The notes under the pieces are model-generated. The model saw only the letters and a list, made by a program, of their open reading frames with translations. It did not search any database and was not told the DNA's origin. The position numbers and the translations under genes are program-made. From contig BFEA01000059.1 in NCBI GenBank assembly GCA_003427395.1, positions 3,496,261 through 3,523,255 of the forward strand: a stretch of DNA of 26,995 bases, read 5' to 3'. Shown one piece after another: positions 16,412 through 26,596 of the stretch. Source of the DNA: Chara braunii. Its lineage: Eukaryota; Streptophyta; Charophyceae; Charales; Characeae. Position 1 is the first letter of the stretch; each line of letters begins with the position of its first letter.

Positions 16412-18135
16412 ACTGAAAATAAAGGGTATACAAAAATAAATAAGTAAAAAAAACAAAAATAAAATAAAACAGCAGGACGGGGGGGGGGTCCATGTAACCA
16501 GCTGCCTACTGCTGCATGCCTCCCCACTGTGCCTTTGTCCGCTCCGCCCTGGCACAGTTCACCATCTTTCGGGCCCCAACGGGCATGCTCAGGGCATACT
16601 CACACTGCAGGTCCCCGATGCCATGCTCACCCTGCAACCCCAAATCTGCAAAAATATGCAGATTTGGGATGGGCCAAATTGAGGTTCTGGACATGGTTAT
16701 GTCACACACTGCGGTACCACTTCAAATGGGCCACGGCCCTGCCCGTCTGCATCAATGGCGAAATGGACTTTTGCTGGTAATATGGCGCCATCCATAAGTG
16801 CAAGAACTCTTGTGAACGAATTTTCGCCAATTCTTGGAGACAAAAAGTAATAAAAATAAATAAAAATAAAAAAAATAGCGCATTTGTGGTCACCTCCAGC
16901 GGAGGCCGCAACTCTCCTTAGCCCCACTTTTATGCAGGCCGTTGACAAATGGGCACACGTACGGGCAACTTTGGGACCTCGGCAAATCTGTGTGAGTGGT
17001 CCCGCACCTTGCCGCACCCATTGGGCATGCTCACACTCAAACTTCCCATTGCAGATGGCGGCTGGTGGACAGATGCGCCCGCAGAGGATTCCTGACAGTC
17101 AGATTCCTTCTACCCCGTGGGTCAAGGCACCACCAGCTCATGAACTCGTCGAACCTTTCTCGGTCCGTGTTTCAACGATTCATGGTTGCACCAGTTGATA
17201 CGCCCGCTGGCCCTGGCAAACAGCCTGGTGCGCCGCGTCCCAAAAAACGGGACGGAAAACTAGAAAAAATAAGAAATAAAATAAAAGTAAAAACAAAGAT
17301 ACGAACTCTGAGAAAAAAAAAAGAAAACGGTGCTTTGGGGAAGGGAGTTCGTCGTACCCCTCTTAGTTCCGCCGACCGGGCCTACAGATGGGCCGACAAC
17401 AAAACCAAGGGGAATAGCCCCGCTGGGCCCTCAACCCCTCGACATCTTCAGCCGCTCCGATGTTCCATCGCCGCCGGTCGCCGCCCTCGATCCTTGTACC
17501 GTCGCTTTGAAAGTTCAATGTCGTTACCAATAGTGTCAGTACCCAAGGCTGAGATGGACTACTGCAAAATTCGATATAAACTGCTGCCGCACAGTACGCG
17601 GGCCTACCAAAATACATCAAGGCTACTCCTCCGCCTACGGACCAAACTCACGACTGCCGACCTATGACGCCCGCTGCTCATAGGGCCAGACTCCGTCCAC
17701 GACCGCCAACCTCCCGCATCTACCGCGCGTCGGCCACCACTAGCGTTCTATTTTCTCTCGCACGTCCCAATTACTGCCCAAAGTAACACCACTTCTGATG
17801 GCGCATGCCGTATGAACGCAGGTGTACCATGATCACTTCAATAAAGGAAAAACTTGTCCTAGTTTTAATCAAAGTCAAAAATTTTGCCGACGCAAACGTC
17901 GACTCTATCAAGAATTAAAAATCATCATGCGCGCCTTAAAACTGCGCGCTCATACACTCTCTACTTCCAGTCGCACAGCCTCACACTCTAAATCACAGAA
18001 AGAAAACCGGTTGCAGATCGCGCAGTGCCACCAATTTCTCAAACTGAAACGATTTTCTGTTACCTGCAAAAACTACGGCGGATACCCTTATACGGGTATT
18101 CCCGCCGACAGTTTACCGAACCTTATTAAGCGACN
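16412..18135. mobile_element. Module F copies 2 and 3: nested A-rich SINE-like segments
   Basis: An A-rich tract (16419-16470) and a G10 run (16479-16488) precede a block like 11575. Further A-rich tails lie at 16844-16877 and 17256-17333. The CATGCTCA..CACACTCAAACT block occurs twice (near 16584 and 17029), so two partial copies are nested or tandem. After the last tail, 17400-17540 matches 12170-12300. Then follow CGACG CAAA CGTCG (17888-17901), GCGCGC/GCGCGC (17929-17949) and GGCGG ATACCC with GGGTAT..CCGCC (18077-18106). The 223-codon frame 16996-17667 runs through the tail and is rejected. Confidence 0.5.
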
Positions 18136-19260
18136 TCCCCGTCACGTCGAATAATCAAAAGCTATTAACTCATCCATAACTCCAAATGCTGACGAGAAAA
18201 GAACCAATCCGATCGGCCAACTTCACTCCGTTTGAGGATCTTATCAAATGACCCTCGGTCACGACTAATCACTGCCGGGATTTCAACCTGGGTCTCCAGC
18301 GACCAGCTCTTGGACACCGGGATACTTGATCCGTACTACAGTGTAAAGTTTGCTCCAAGTAGCCATTGACAATCCTCTCCCTTTGTCCTAGACATCAGCT
18401 GGCTCATCGTTGGGTGTCCTGTTTGGTCATCGTCCTGCATGCACGGTCATCACTTAGGACGCGGGCCCTAACCGAGACCTTTTAAAGATATTATCGCCTT
18501 TCTTACAAAATATTCACAAAAATATATAACTTTTATCACAGATTCCTCCTGCAGTCTAGTACAGAAGGGTCAGGTCTCCATCTTGGTCCACCATAGTCTG
18601 GTTGATCGAGCCAGATCTACGTCCCGCCGCGTTGTTATATTAGCGGCAGTACCCTCGTTGGTTGCGCAACGATAGGCAGTTTTTCCTGATAAACATTCTA
18701 TCAGGACTCTCAAAATATACGACAAACTCAACTCTCATCCCTCCGCCACCCCGCGGGAGTAAGATCATCTGAGGTGGTCACACCCCTCAAGCCTTACCCT
18801 TTGGTAAGACGTGGGCCCGCTGCCAGGTTGTGCCGGTCAGCAGCCAACACTAAGGGTTGCGCCCTAGTGATGTCAGATTAACCCCTAGCTGGGTCTCATA
18901 TATGTCTTAAGATTAGCATCATAGTGATTGGACGGTGTGTCGTAATAATCCCAGACCTATTGCGGGACTACGCAGAGGTCTGTCTTTCTCAAAGGCATTC
19001 ACAACATAGAGAGCATTGCACCCTCTCCAAAATCCACAAAAATTCACCGTCAGATTCACAGGGCCGTAGCCTCCTACTTGATCAGAGTAAGCTAACCACA
19101 CATCTTAAAGATATCTCTCATAATTTCACCAATTTGCGACCTTCCAAATTTTCGTCAAATAAATAATCAATCCCTTGGTCTTTTTCGTCAGACTTTATCG
19201 TTCAAACTGTTGTCCATGCGATTTTAGATCATTTAACCACCTTCCAGTTCTGAAGGAGAA
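18136..19260. other. Single-copy-looking stretch with scattered hairpins
   Basis: No match to other modules and no supported ORF. Hairpins are TCTGG/CCAGA (18597-18615), TCCTGATA/TATCAGGA (18684-18706, 8 bp perfect), CTTACC/GGTAAG (18793-18808) and CACTAAGGG/CCCTAGTG (18848-18869, one bulge). The style resembles the modular arrays, but these units share no core. Confidence 0.5.
18268..18332 (-). mobile_element. Possible tRNA-derived fragment (T-arm-like)
   Basis: The minus strand reads CCAGG TTGAAAT CCCGG (complement of 18275-18291). This is a T arm with four of five pairs and a B-box-like core, preceded by CCGG..CTGG and flanked by ATCA..TGAT ends. It is shorter than a tRNA and lacks an anticodon arm. 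It is probably a SINE remnant. Confidence 0.3.
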
Positions 19261-19265
19261 TTACT

Positions 19266-19349
19266 CATAAAATCTTACAATTACCTCTCACATGGAGGGA
19301 AGTCAACCATAAATTCTTACAACCACCTCCCACATGGAGGGGAGTCAAC
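19266..19349. repeat. 42-bp tandem repeat, two units
   Basis: Units 19266-19307 and 19308-19349 both begin CATAAA and contain CTTACAA, CCTC, CACATGGAGGG and AGTCAAC. Each unit carries a CCTC/GAGG hairpin around CACATG; in the second unit both sides extend by one pair (CCTCC/GGAGG). Confidence 0.85.
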
Positions 19350-21487
19350 CATAAAACACTCATTACTGAGAGACCAACTTCTGGGTCCTCGTCTCAACTC
19401 AACAAATAACATTCGTCATGGACAAGCATTTGAGTCACAAAAGACTCATAAGCCCCTCTGGACTTTTCACACTTTTTCACCAAACGAATTGCTCTCCTCT
19501 TTCTTATACTCGAGCCTATTGTCTGTCCGTAAGCAGATTACGCGAGTATACCAAAGAGTAGACAATTACACATTCCACACTCACAAAATACTCGAGATGC
19601 ATCTTGTACACCTTCCACAAAAAAATCATAATACATCAGGATAAATCCACACATGTGAGAGTGATAGTGATCGTCATATATAGATTTGTGATATTCAAAC
19701 CCAAAGGAACAAAAAAATAGTCTCAAATCTTCACATGTACTCAAAGTTGAACAACCTGAACTAAAAGACAAGTAGGATGATCTCTATGTCACTAATATAC
19801 TCAACGTTAGGTAAATAATCCCAACTTAAAAGAATCAGAAATGACGACAATATCACCAAGTATTACACAAAAAGTGTTACGGCCCTAGGTAGTCCTATTA
19901 TGCCCCATCTGCACATTTATCTGTTAGGATTATACCTCAAAGCTACGCTGCCTTGTCAGATCCTTACCGGACCTTATTGCTAAACTCTCATTCGCTTTCT
20001 AAAATTTATCTCTTTCAATGATCCTGATCATGCAATAATAATAATAATATATATCGTAATGCTATGTGCCGTAGTAGGGAAGTAATAATCATGAATAAAT
20101 AATGATACCATGACCCAGCTAAATTTTTCAACCATGAATGTTTTCAAATGCAACTGTACTAATATACTCCCCGAGGCTTTGACAGAATTATATTGTGTCG
20201 AGGGGCAGTGTAATCCTTTCTCAAAGGGATAACATCTTTACTTCATGAGCCCCGCTCAAGGATCAAGCCTCACTGCATCTCCCTCCGATTCCAGCACTTG
20301 CATTTTGTAGACCGTTGCCGATAAAGTAGACAACCTCACCACACATACTCCGAGATGATCTGTCCCTTCGCATGCGTATGAAAGTTGCCTCCCTCAAAGG
20401 CCATGATCTAACAAGACTCAAACACTTTCCTCCTATTCAGCAATAATGTAGTCACCTTACCTCAAAAGATTAGATGACAACACCCCACTATGGACCAGGA
20501 ACATAGTTCCGGCGTGGGTCTCACCACTACCTACAAGACTAGATTATAACTTCTTCAAAGTCATCTTTCAGGGAACTGATAACATAGATTTGCAACTTCC
20601 TTTAGGGTAGGCTTAACACATTGACCATTTTCTCGCAAAATTCAGTTTCTCAAGAAACAGGTCACTCCATTCACCCCCGAATCCGCATCGGACGTGGAAA
20701 CTGTGTAACATTTCTAACACATTTTTAAAAGATCAACCGATGCATAACAAAATGGATATGAATGAATAATTCAGATAAAACNGCTCCAATGGGTTATATA
20801 TAGTCAGAANGAAATCAGATAGATANCTCANGTATATAGATGGATACGACTCAGGTAAATAACATNAANNACGTAGTCTTATATGANACGANATNTAAAT
20901 ATGCTTACTTAGATGAAGTTTTTGATGCAGATTGATGAATTCCATAGATAGAATGAAAGGTATAATCTCAGAATGATAACTCAAATGCTTGAATAGATAG
21001 AGCGTTTATGACTCTTTCTCACGAGAGTCCTTAGATAAGAATTAAATACCTCTTTCTTAGCTACTTACTATCGCTAGCATACTGTNATACTGCCATGACA
21101 NCTNAGGTAGCTCATCGACTACNTTCAAGTACCAAAGATCCTTTCTTGGGTAACCGAATATGCAGAATCACATCAAATGCCAACGACGATCAGTCTATGA
21201 CATTAGATATGCATAGCATCGTCCGTATTACTTTATGGTACCTTGATCTCCAAATTTCAAACTGCAGTTACCACTACTAGGGGTCAAGGTACACAGGCGT
21301 CCCTACCTCGTACCGCCTTTCGATAGTGTAATCNNATCAAAACCATNAACACACTACTAATCANCNACNTACCTAACGCCATTAACAAAATTTGTCGTTT
21401 TGCTTGGATCATCAGCCTGCACTTAACCTGGGTTCGTTCTCTTAAGGACCCCGGTAGGCAGCCGAGATCCCTGGCAACGACGCCACT
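19350..21487. other. AT-rich stretch without identifiable genes
   Basis: Short ORFs only (77-83 codons at most), with no start context or domain. An (AAT)n/(TA)n patch lies near 20037-20053. Ns cluster at 20782-20892 and 21086-21368. The end (21440-21487) is not homologous to the sequence before module A at 760, so 21488 is a clean repeat border. Confidence 0.5.
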
Positions 21488-22063
21488 TGTCGAGAGCGCA
21501 TCGGTCCCGCACGGGGACCCTCCCGGGCGCATCACGCAGGATTATGCAGGACTTCGTCACAAAGCGTTTTAGCCGCTCGGGTCGAGTGGGCCAGCCGTAC
21601 CTCTCGCGAGCCCCTACGACAGGACAGGGTCACGCAAGACGCCGCTTACCTCCACCTGCGGGAGCTGTCACCATTCCTTAGGTGGGCCTATCCCCGCCGA
21701 GCTACTGAACCACATACAAAAGTTTTTCGTATGCAATTGCAAAGCTGGCCCAGCCGAGGGCGTTTCTCGCTTGCTGTAGCATAGGGGGTACGCGCGGTCG
21801 AACGCCCAAAATTGAACCCGCACGCGAATCGACCCACTGGGGGGCTGAAGTCCCAAGCACGACCCGGCGTCGGTCGATTAGGACGCACCCTACACACCAC
21901 GCGTTACGCCACAACACTCACACTTACCACGCATAACACATGGACACACACAAAACAACCACTACAAACAACACCACGACACAACAATACTCCTAGTCCC
22001 TTCAGTATCCGACCCATAACTCTATGCAACAAAAATCAGATAGGTATCACGCTCTGGATTTCC

Positions 22064-22070
22064 TTATAAG
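22064..22070 (+). promoter_or_regulatory. TATA-like box in module A copy 4
   Basis: TTATAAG matches the copy 1 box at 1334 and lies at the position of TATAAAA in copies 2 and 3. Confidence 0.4.
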
Positions 22071-22408
22071 TACCGAGCGAGCGCATGACCTCCTCATATC
22101 AACCAGCCATGCGGGCATAAACAAGCACTCGCGCTGATGGGGTACTATGTAGTACTCGTAGCCTCGCGGCCCTTGATAATCTCGAGGGTCGCGTTCGACG
22201 CTCACGTGTCGGCTGACAGGCGCTTTGAGGGGTAATCTCTCGACGCTAGACAACCGCCATGTGCGGTTGAAGACCACACCCTTTTCTGCACCCTGTGCAA
22301 AGGGGTTGAGTAAACAGCTCCAAGATGTCGTGGCGGTCAAATATCAAGGGGTTTGACTTTGACGGCTGCCACGGACTACAACGTCCAACCATAAAAACTC
22401 TAAGAAAC

Positions 22409-22432
22409 AAAAGGTCAAAGGGGACCTTTTTT
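22409..22432 (+). terminator. Hairpin followed by T6, terminator-like (copy 4)
   Basis: AAAAGGTC (22409-22416) pairs with GACCTTTT (22423-22430) and the T run reaches 22432. It is unchanged from 1679-1702, although surrounding bases differ between the copies. Confidence 0.35.
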
Positions 22433-23055
22433 CTGTCAGTGCAACACCTACTTAATCACTATCTGCGGCCTCAATGGGTCGGACGAACACAAGAAACATG
22501 ATATAAAAGTTATGAGATAAAAGACGATCACTCTCACAATCACGGTATGACTTCTTTCAAATATACACATATAATCATACGCAAAACCAAGTCTGGACTT
22601 CAATTCACAGAACGTACCTGTAAACGCATCAAAAATTCACATCAACAGAGCACACACTACACGGGGTCAACTTCAACCATTCTTTGCGCTCACACCCCTC
22701 GCTTTAGCCATACAAGCCTCACTCTTTGCGCAACTCTCAAAATAAAGTACCCAGCGTCTTTATTTAATGGCCATTCAATTAAAGTCCGGGTAAAAAAACA
22801 ACCAATAAATCAAACCACACGGCTAAAACCTCTTAGGTTGAGTGGCAAGAGTGAATTAGAGTTGAGCCGGAAACCAACCTGTTATCAAAGGATAACAGAA
22901 GGTGATCCCTGTAGGATTAATTTGAAGATAGTCAAAACTTGAATCAATATGAATAAAAGTGACCTGCAATGCAGCACGGGCCAGTACCCAAGTCATGCTT
23001 GAGTGATCAAGATATAATCCTACCTTTCTAACTAACCTCTGATGTTTATCTAAAA
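22433..23055. repeat. Module B copy 3
   Basis: Near-identical to 1703-2332, with an AATAAA at 22741-22746. The open frame 22547-22942 parallels the one at 1817-2218 but shows no domain and many residue changes, so it is not called. Confidence 0.6.
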
Positions 23056-23283
23056 ATGTAAGAAATTACGGCAGTATATCCCCTAAACAGGATGGATTGC
23101 CAGATTTCTCATAACTGAGAATATTCCAACTCCTTAATTTCTGCAAAATTTCGGCAGCGCTTCCCGTAGGAAACGTGCCTTCCCAGAATTTCTACGAGTC
23201 CAAAAATGACTAACTCTTTCAGATTTGTAGAAATTTCGGCAGCGCTTCCCGTAGGAAAAGGAGGCTGCCAAGATTTATACAAA
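23056..23283. repeat. Alpha hairpin array, copy 3 (3 units)
   Basis: The same three units as 2333-2560, without Ns. The last pairs GGCAGC with GCTGCC around TTCC CGTA GGAA (near 23237-23268). The middle unit pairs GGCA with TGCC. The following 23284-23650 is the shared spacer with no gene. Confidence 0.72.
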
Positions 23284-23650
23284 GCTGAAAACAGAGAGAC
23301 AAAGCGAAGCTATACTTGGGACTAACTCCTGACACTTACTTGGAAGGTATAATCAGCGACAATCTGTACGACCTCTTGATAAGGTTGTGTGATAACACTG
23401 ATCCTAACTCCTAGTAGAGTCAGTCCTATCTTATCCCAAGCTGTCCCTCCCATCACCCATCCTACTTACCTATAACTCTAGCACTCGGCGAGCATCTAAA
23501 ACAACTAAACTATCAAAGAGATGCCCCATAATGGGAGCCCATAAGCATGCATAACCAAACATATCTCACAATCGCACATTAATTTCGTCCAAGTAGTTCG
23601 TTGCATCGCTCAGTTCCTTCCATTTTACATCCCCCTTTCCTATGGCATAC

Positions 23651-24908
23651 GGTCAGACAAGGCGCTAACCCTAGGGTATGCCTGACCTGCCTAGGTACAC
23701 ATTCAAGTAAAGTACGCACATTTGGACTGCCCTAACCCTAGGGTATGCCCAACATAACATGAACTGTACACATAAGGCATATGACCAGACCGCCCTAACC
23801 CTAGGGTACGTCTGGCTTCTGCCTAACTGACGACAAAGAGCATAGAACTGGGCTACCCCAACCCTTGGGTATGCCCAATCTGCTTTAAACAAAGTTACAT
23901 ACGACATCATTCTAGACCATCCCTACCCCAGGGGTAGGTTTAGCTTGCCTGAATATAAGTACAAACGACAAAAAGCTGGACCGCCCTAACCCTAGGGTAC
24001 GTCCAACCCACAACACATCTACGACAAAAGCATATCACTAGGCCGCCCTAACCCTAGGGTACTCCTAGATAGCCATACAGTTTCAGTTACATAAGGCAAT
24101 GTGATCAAGCTGCCCTAACCCTAGGGTGTGCCTGATCTTCCTGAACAGTTATAAACACCGAAATGCAGGACCGCCCTAACCCTAGGGTACGTCCAACTTA
24201 CTTTAAACGACAAAGGCTTATTGCTAGGCCGCCCTAACCTTAGGGTGCGCCTAGTTAGCCATTCAACAGAAAATAGGGTACAAATACTGTCACAGACTTT
24301 ACGTTTTTTCTTATCTTGTTAGGCAGTCAATCAGACCTTCCCAACTAGTGGAACTTCCGATTCAGCCTCATGTTTAAAAGGGGGAATAAAATCAGATTTA
24401 TACTAACTCTCTGCTCCTTAGTGTTATCATGAGCATATAACTGAACCGCCCTAACCCTAGGGTACGTTCAGTTTGCCCAGTTACCTTTGTTTTAGTCTTC
24501 ATCTCTTTCCCTCTTCCTTAGTTCTACCTGACTTACTGACTGACTTTCCCCACACGGGGCGCCCGGTCTGTCAGAAATATAAGTTCAAATTGTATATATA
24601 TCAAGTTTTATACTCTGGTTGACCATTTAGTTCATGGCTCATGGCTAAGCCGCCCTAACCCTAGGGTACGCTTAGTCTTTGTGTTGTTACTCTCTCAGAA
24701 GAAAACACGCACCACAACTCATTAAAATAAACACCAGGATTCTGAGCCTTCCCCACCCGGGGTGCCCATCCTCCTGTTCAGAAACCCTAAAATAAAACAG
24801 CGACTGATTCTATCCCACCCGGGTAGATCAACCATAAGAGCCACTCATTCAGATCAGCAAACCTCAATAAAACATAGCACTGAGCCCACATCCACTCGGA
24901 GGGGCTCA
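23651..24908. repeat. Beta hairpin array, copy 2 (16 hairpins, unambiguous)
   Basis: Outer stems, left/right starts: 1 GGTCA/TGACC (23651/23683); 2 TTGG/CCAA (23722/23749); 3 CCAGAC/GTCTGG (23785/23810); 4 TGGGC/GCCCA (23849/23873); 5 CTAGAC/GTTTAG (23912/23938); 6 TGGAC/GTCCA (23977/24001); 7 CTAGG/CCTAG (24038/24064); 8 GATCAAGC/GCCTGATC (24103/24130); 9 GGAC/GTCC (24168/24191); 10 CTAGGC/GCCTAG (24224/24249); 11 AACTGAAC/GTTCAGTT (24439/24466); 12 CTGACTGAC/GTCTGTCAG (24536/24566); 13 CTAAGC/GCTTAG (24645/24670); 14 AGGAT/ATCCT (24736/24768); 15 TGAT..CTA/TAGATCA (24805/24824); 16 TGAGCCC/GGGCTCA (24881/24902). Most have the core CCCTAACCCTAGGGTA, inner stem CCCTA/TAGGG, loop ACCC. Hairpins 12 and 14-16 have CCCC/GGGG, CCC/GGG or TCC/GGA around ACAC, ACCC or ACTC. 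24909-25166 is spacer without a gene. Confidence 0.93.
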
Positions 24909-25166
24909 TCCTTGGGTTAACCCGGTCAAACGCATGCATAGCACCTTTCTCCTACCTTTCCCCAATTTAGCTTTGTCTGATTTCCCTCAAAGAATATCTG
25001 ATCTCTCATATGCACTTTGTTAATTTAACCTTCCACAAAGCATGTTCTGACATACATAATAAAACAACACAAAAATAATAATCTTTGAAAGTTACGTTCA
25101 GATACCCAAAGGAGTACTGTAGTTAGGGGAAGGGATCACACGCGTTAGACGAAAGTTATACCTGAA

Positions 25167-25249
25167 GTTCCCTGCCTCCAGAACCCCGCCTGGGTTCCGG
25201 CAGAGCTCCCGCAATCAGTGGGGCGAACCTCCCTCAGAGGCCTTGGTGT
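25167..25249. repeat. Module D copy 3
   Basis: Same linker as 4443-4526, with GAACCC (25181-25186) and GGGTTC (25192-25197). The last shared text with the 4443 copy is GGCCTTGGTG (ends 25248). After that this copy enters module E while the other enters module A. Confidence 0.75.
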
Positions 25250-25418
25250 GGTTCTACGGGTTGCAATCCCGCCTGCCGCCTTTCTCTCATAACCTCATAC
25301 TAGACTTAGAGTAAGAAAGGCAAAAGAAGGAAGTCATTTAGTCTCTCAGATCCAAGAAGGATGCACTCAGACTCGCATGAGAGGGCCTTGAGATCTTGAC
25401 GCGCTTGAGGGCCCCGCA

Positions 25419-25487
25419 ATGGCAGCCAATAACGCAGTAAAGAAGATTAGAACCGATCAAGATGCCGAGAAACGTTTGTCTAACTAA
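25419..25487 (+). CDS. Short 22-codon ORF, copy of 13002-13070
   Basis: ATG to TAA, starting MAANNAVKKIR and ending EKRLSN. Length, start and stop match the 13002 copy; two of four differences are synonymous. Function unknown and coding status uncertain. Confidence 0.2.
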   Translation: MAANNAVKKIRTDQDAEKRLSN

Positions 25488-26287
25488 CCTCCAAGCCGCA
25501 GTAATAACCTCCTTGCATTGCGGCCTTCAAGCGTGCGACAAAGACTCCCTTTGCCAATTGGATCAATTCCCGAAGTCACATCTCTCCATCCCCTGTCCAA
25601 GACCCCGCTGCGCAGCCTACAAGGCAGCGTTCCAATAGAGCACACATCCCTTCGTGCCCCATTCGAACATAAGCAAAGCTCAGTACTATGCATCAAAATC
25701 GACACCGTGAACTTAGCAGCAATCAGTAGCAGCAAAGGTCGAAACCCCACAACGGCATCATCAGCGTCTCCTAGCTAAGCTTGGCAACAGTTCGTTGAAG
25801 CTTAGCAACAATCTTGGTGCCTCGATAACAATAACCGTGTGGCAAACAATAGCAATTCGCATGGTTGCAACAGTAGCGATTTCGACAACAACCACTACAG
25901 CGCTCTCAACAGCGACAACACGGATCCGTTGAATCACAACAACATCGGTCCCAGCAGTGGCACTACCCAACAGTCTGAGCCCAAGTCAGCACCGGACTGG
26001 ATAAGCCAGCAGCCACTCCAACTCCTGAGATCGACTGTCATTCGAGACTCCAAACTCGACTCAACAGCACCTCGCGGTCTTCAACAGCCGATAGTAGCAG
26101 CTTGATGATCAACGACGGTGGTCCGAAGGTCAATCAACATTCTTGAAATTATCAACACAGCAATGAGTCAGACTTGCTAAGAACGGTAGCAGCGATCCTA
26201 TCAATAGCGATAGGCTTCCCTATTGCAGCGCGGCAAGGACTAGCAGCCAGCCGAAGTTAACACCAACAAGGAAAAAGGCAATACAGC

Positions 26288-26596
26288 ATGACTATCCGTA
26301 ACACTGGCCGCAACAACAGCCCACACTCAATCAGGGGATTTCCAGGTTTCAGCTGCACAGTTCCCCGTTCACAGGAACAACCTTGGGTAGTTTTCTTCTT
26401 TCTACACGTTACCTCTGACCATCGACTCCCACTAGCTTTCTCTGCTCATCATGTATTTTCCTTTCCTACCCCGTCCTACATGCTCCCTCGCACTTCCTCA
26501 CTTGCTCCTTCATTCACTACCAGCGTGCCCTCTCATAAGGTACACTGTTTTTCAATAATCTGGTCGCAGCCAAGGCTAAATATAGGCGAGCACTAG
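26288..26596 (+). CDS. 102-codon ORF of unknown function, copy of 13871-14179
   Basis: Intact ATG-to-TAG frame with the same length as its partner and three residue differences (codons 4 and 6, and D to N near the end). Synonymous differences dominate after codon 6. No domain is recognised. It is followed by the conserved donor AG|GTAAGT at 26648. It may be translation of a pyrimidine-rich non-coding segment. Confidence 0.25.
   Translation: MTIRNTGRNNSPHSIRGFPGFSCTVPRSQEQPWVVFFFLHVTSDHRLPLAFSAHHVFSFPTPSYMLPRTSSLAPSFTTSVPSHKVHCFSIIWSQPRLNIGEH

Larger units (their letters stand above)
21488..22432 (+). repeat. Module A copy 4: hairpin-rich leader
   Basis: Near-identical to 760-1702. A TTATAAG box lies at 22064. 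Hairpins include GTACT atgt AGTAC (near 22142), CGCGG../..TCGCG (22165-22193) and GACGC TCAC GTGTC (near 22197), where copy 1 has GACGT; here the change improves a wobble to a C-G pair. GCAC/GTGC capped and AAAAGGTC/GACCTTTT with T6 (22409-22432) follow. Homology with copy 1 begins at TGTCGAGAGC in both. Confidence 0.8.

Noticed and set aside
16996-17667. Longest ORF in the window (223 codons, plus strand)
   Set aside because: It runs through an A-rich retroposon tail (the Lys/Arg-rich part) and SINE-like text, has no domain, and has no equivalent in the other F copy.
18594-18620. Start of small-subunit rRNA (CTGGTTGATC..GCCAG)
   Set aside because: The likeness is confined to one short hairpin; the following sequence does not continue as 18S rRNA.
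23651-24908. Interstitial telomere array
   Set aside because: The CCCTAA motif never occurs as three or more tandem copies; it is always part of an inverted core at dispersed hairpins.
23651-24908. Integron attC cassette array
   Set aside because: The shared part is the core and the variable part is the outer stem, there is no integrase or cassette ORF, and the window is eukaryotic.
25740-25770. Possible second hammerhead core on the minus strand (CTGATGATG)
   Set aside because: There is no GAAA element or stem II at the required distance.
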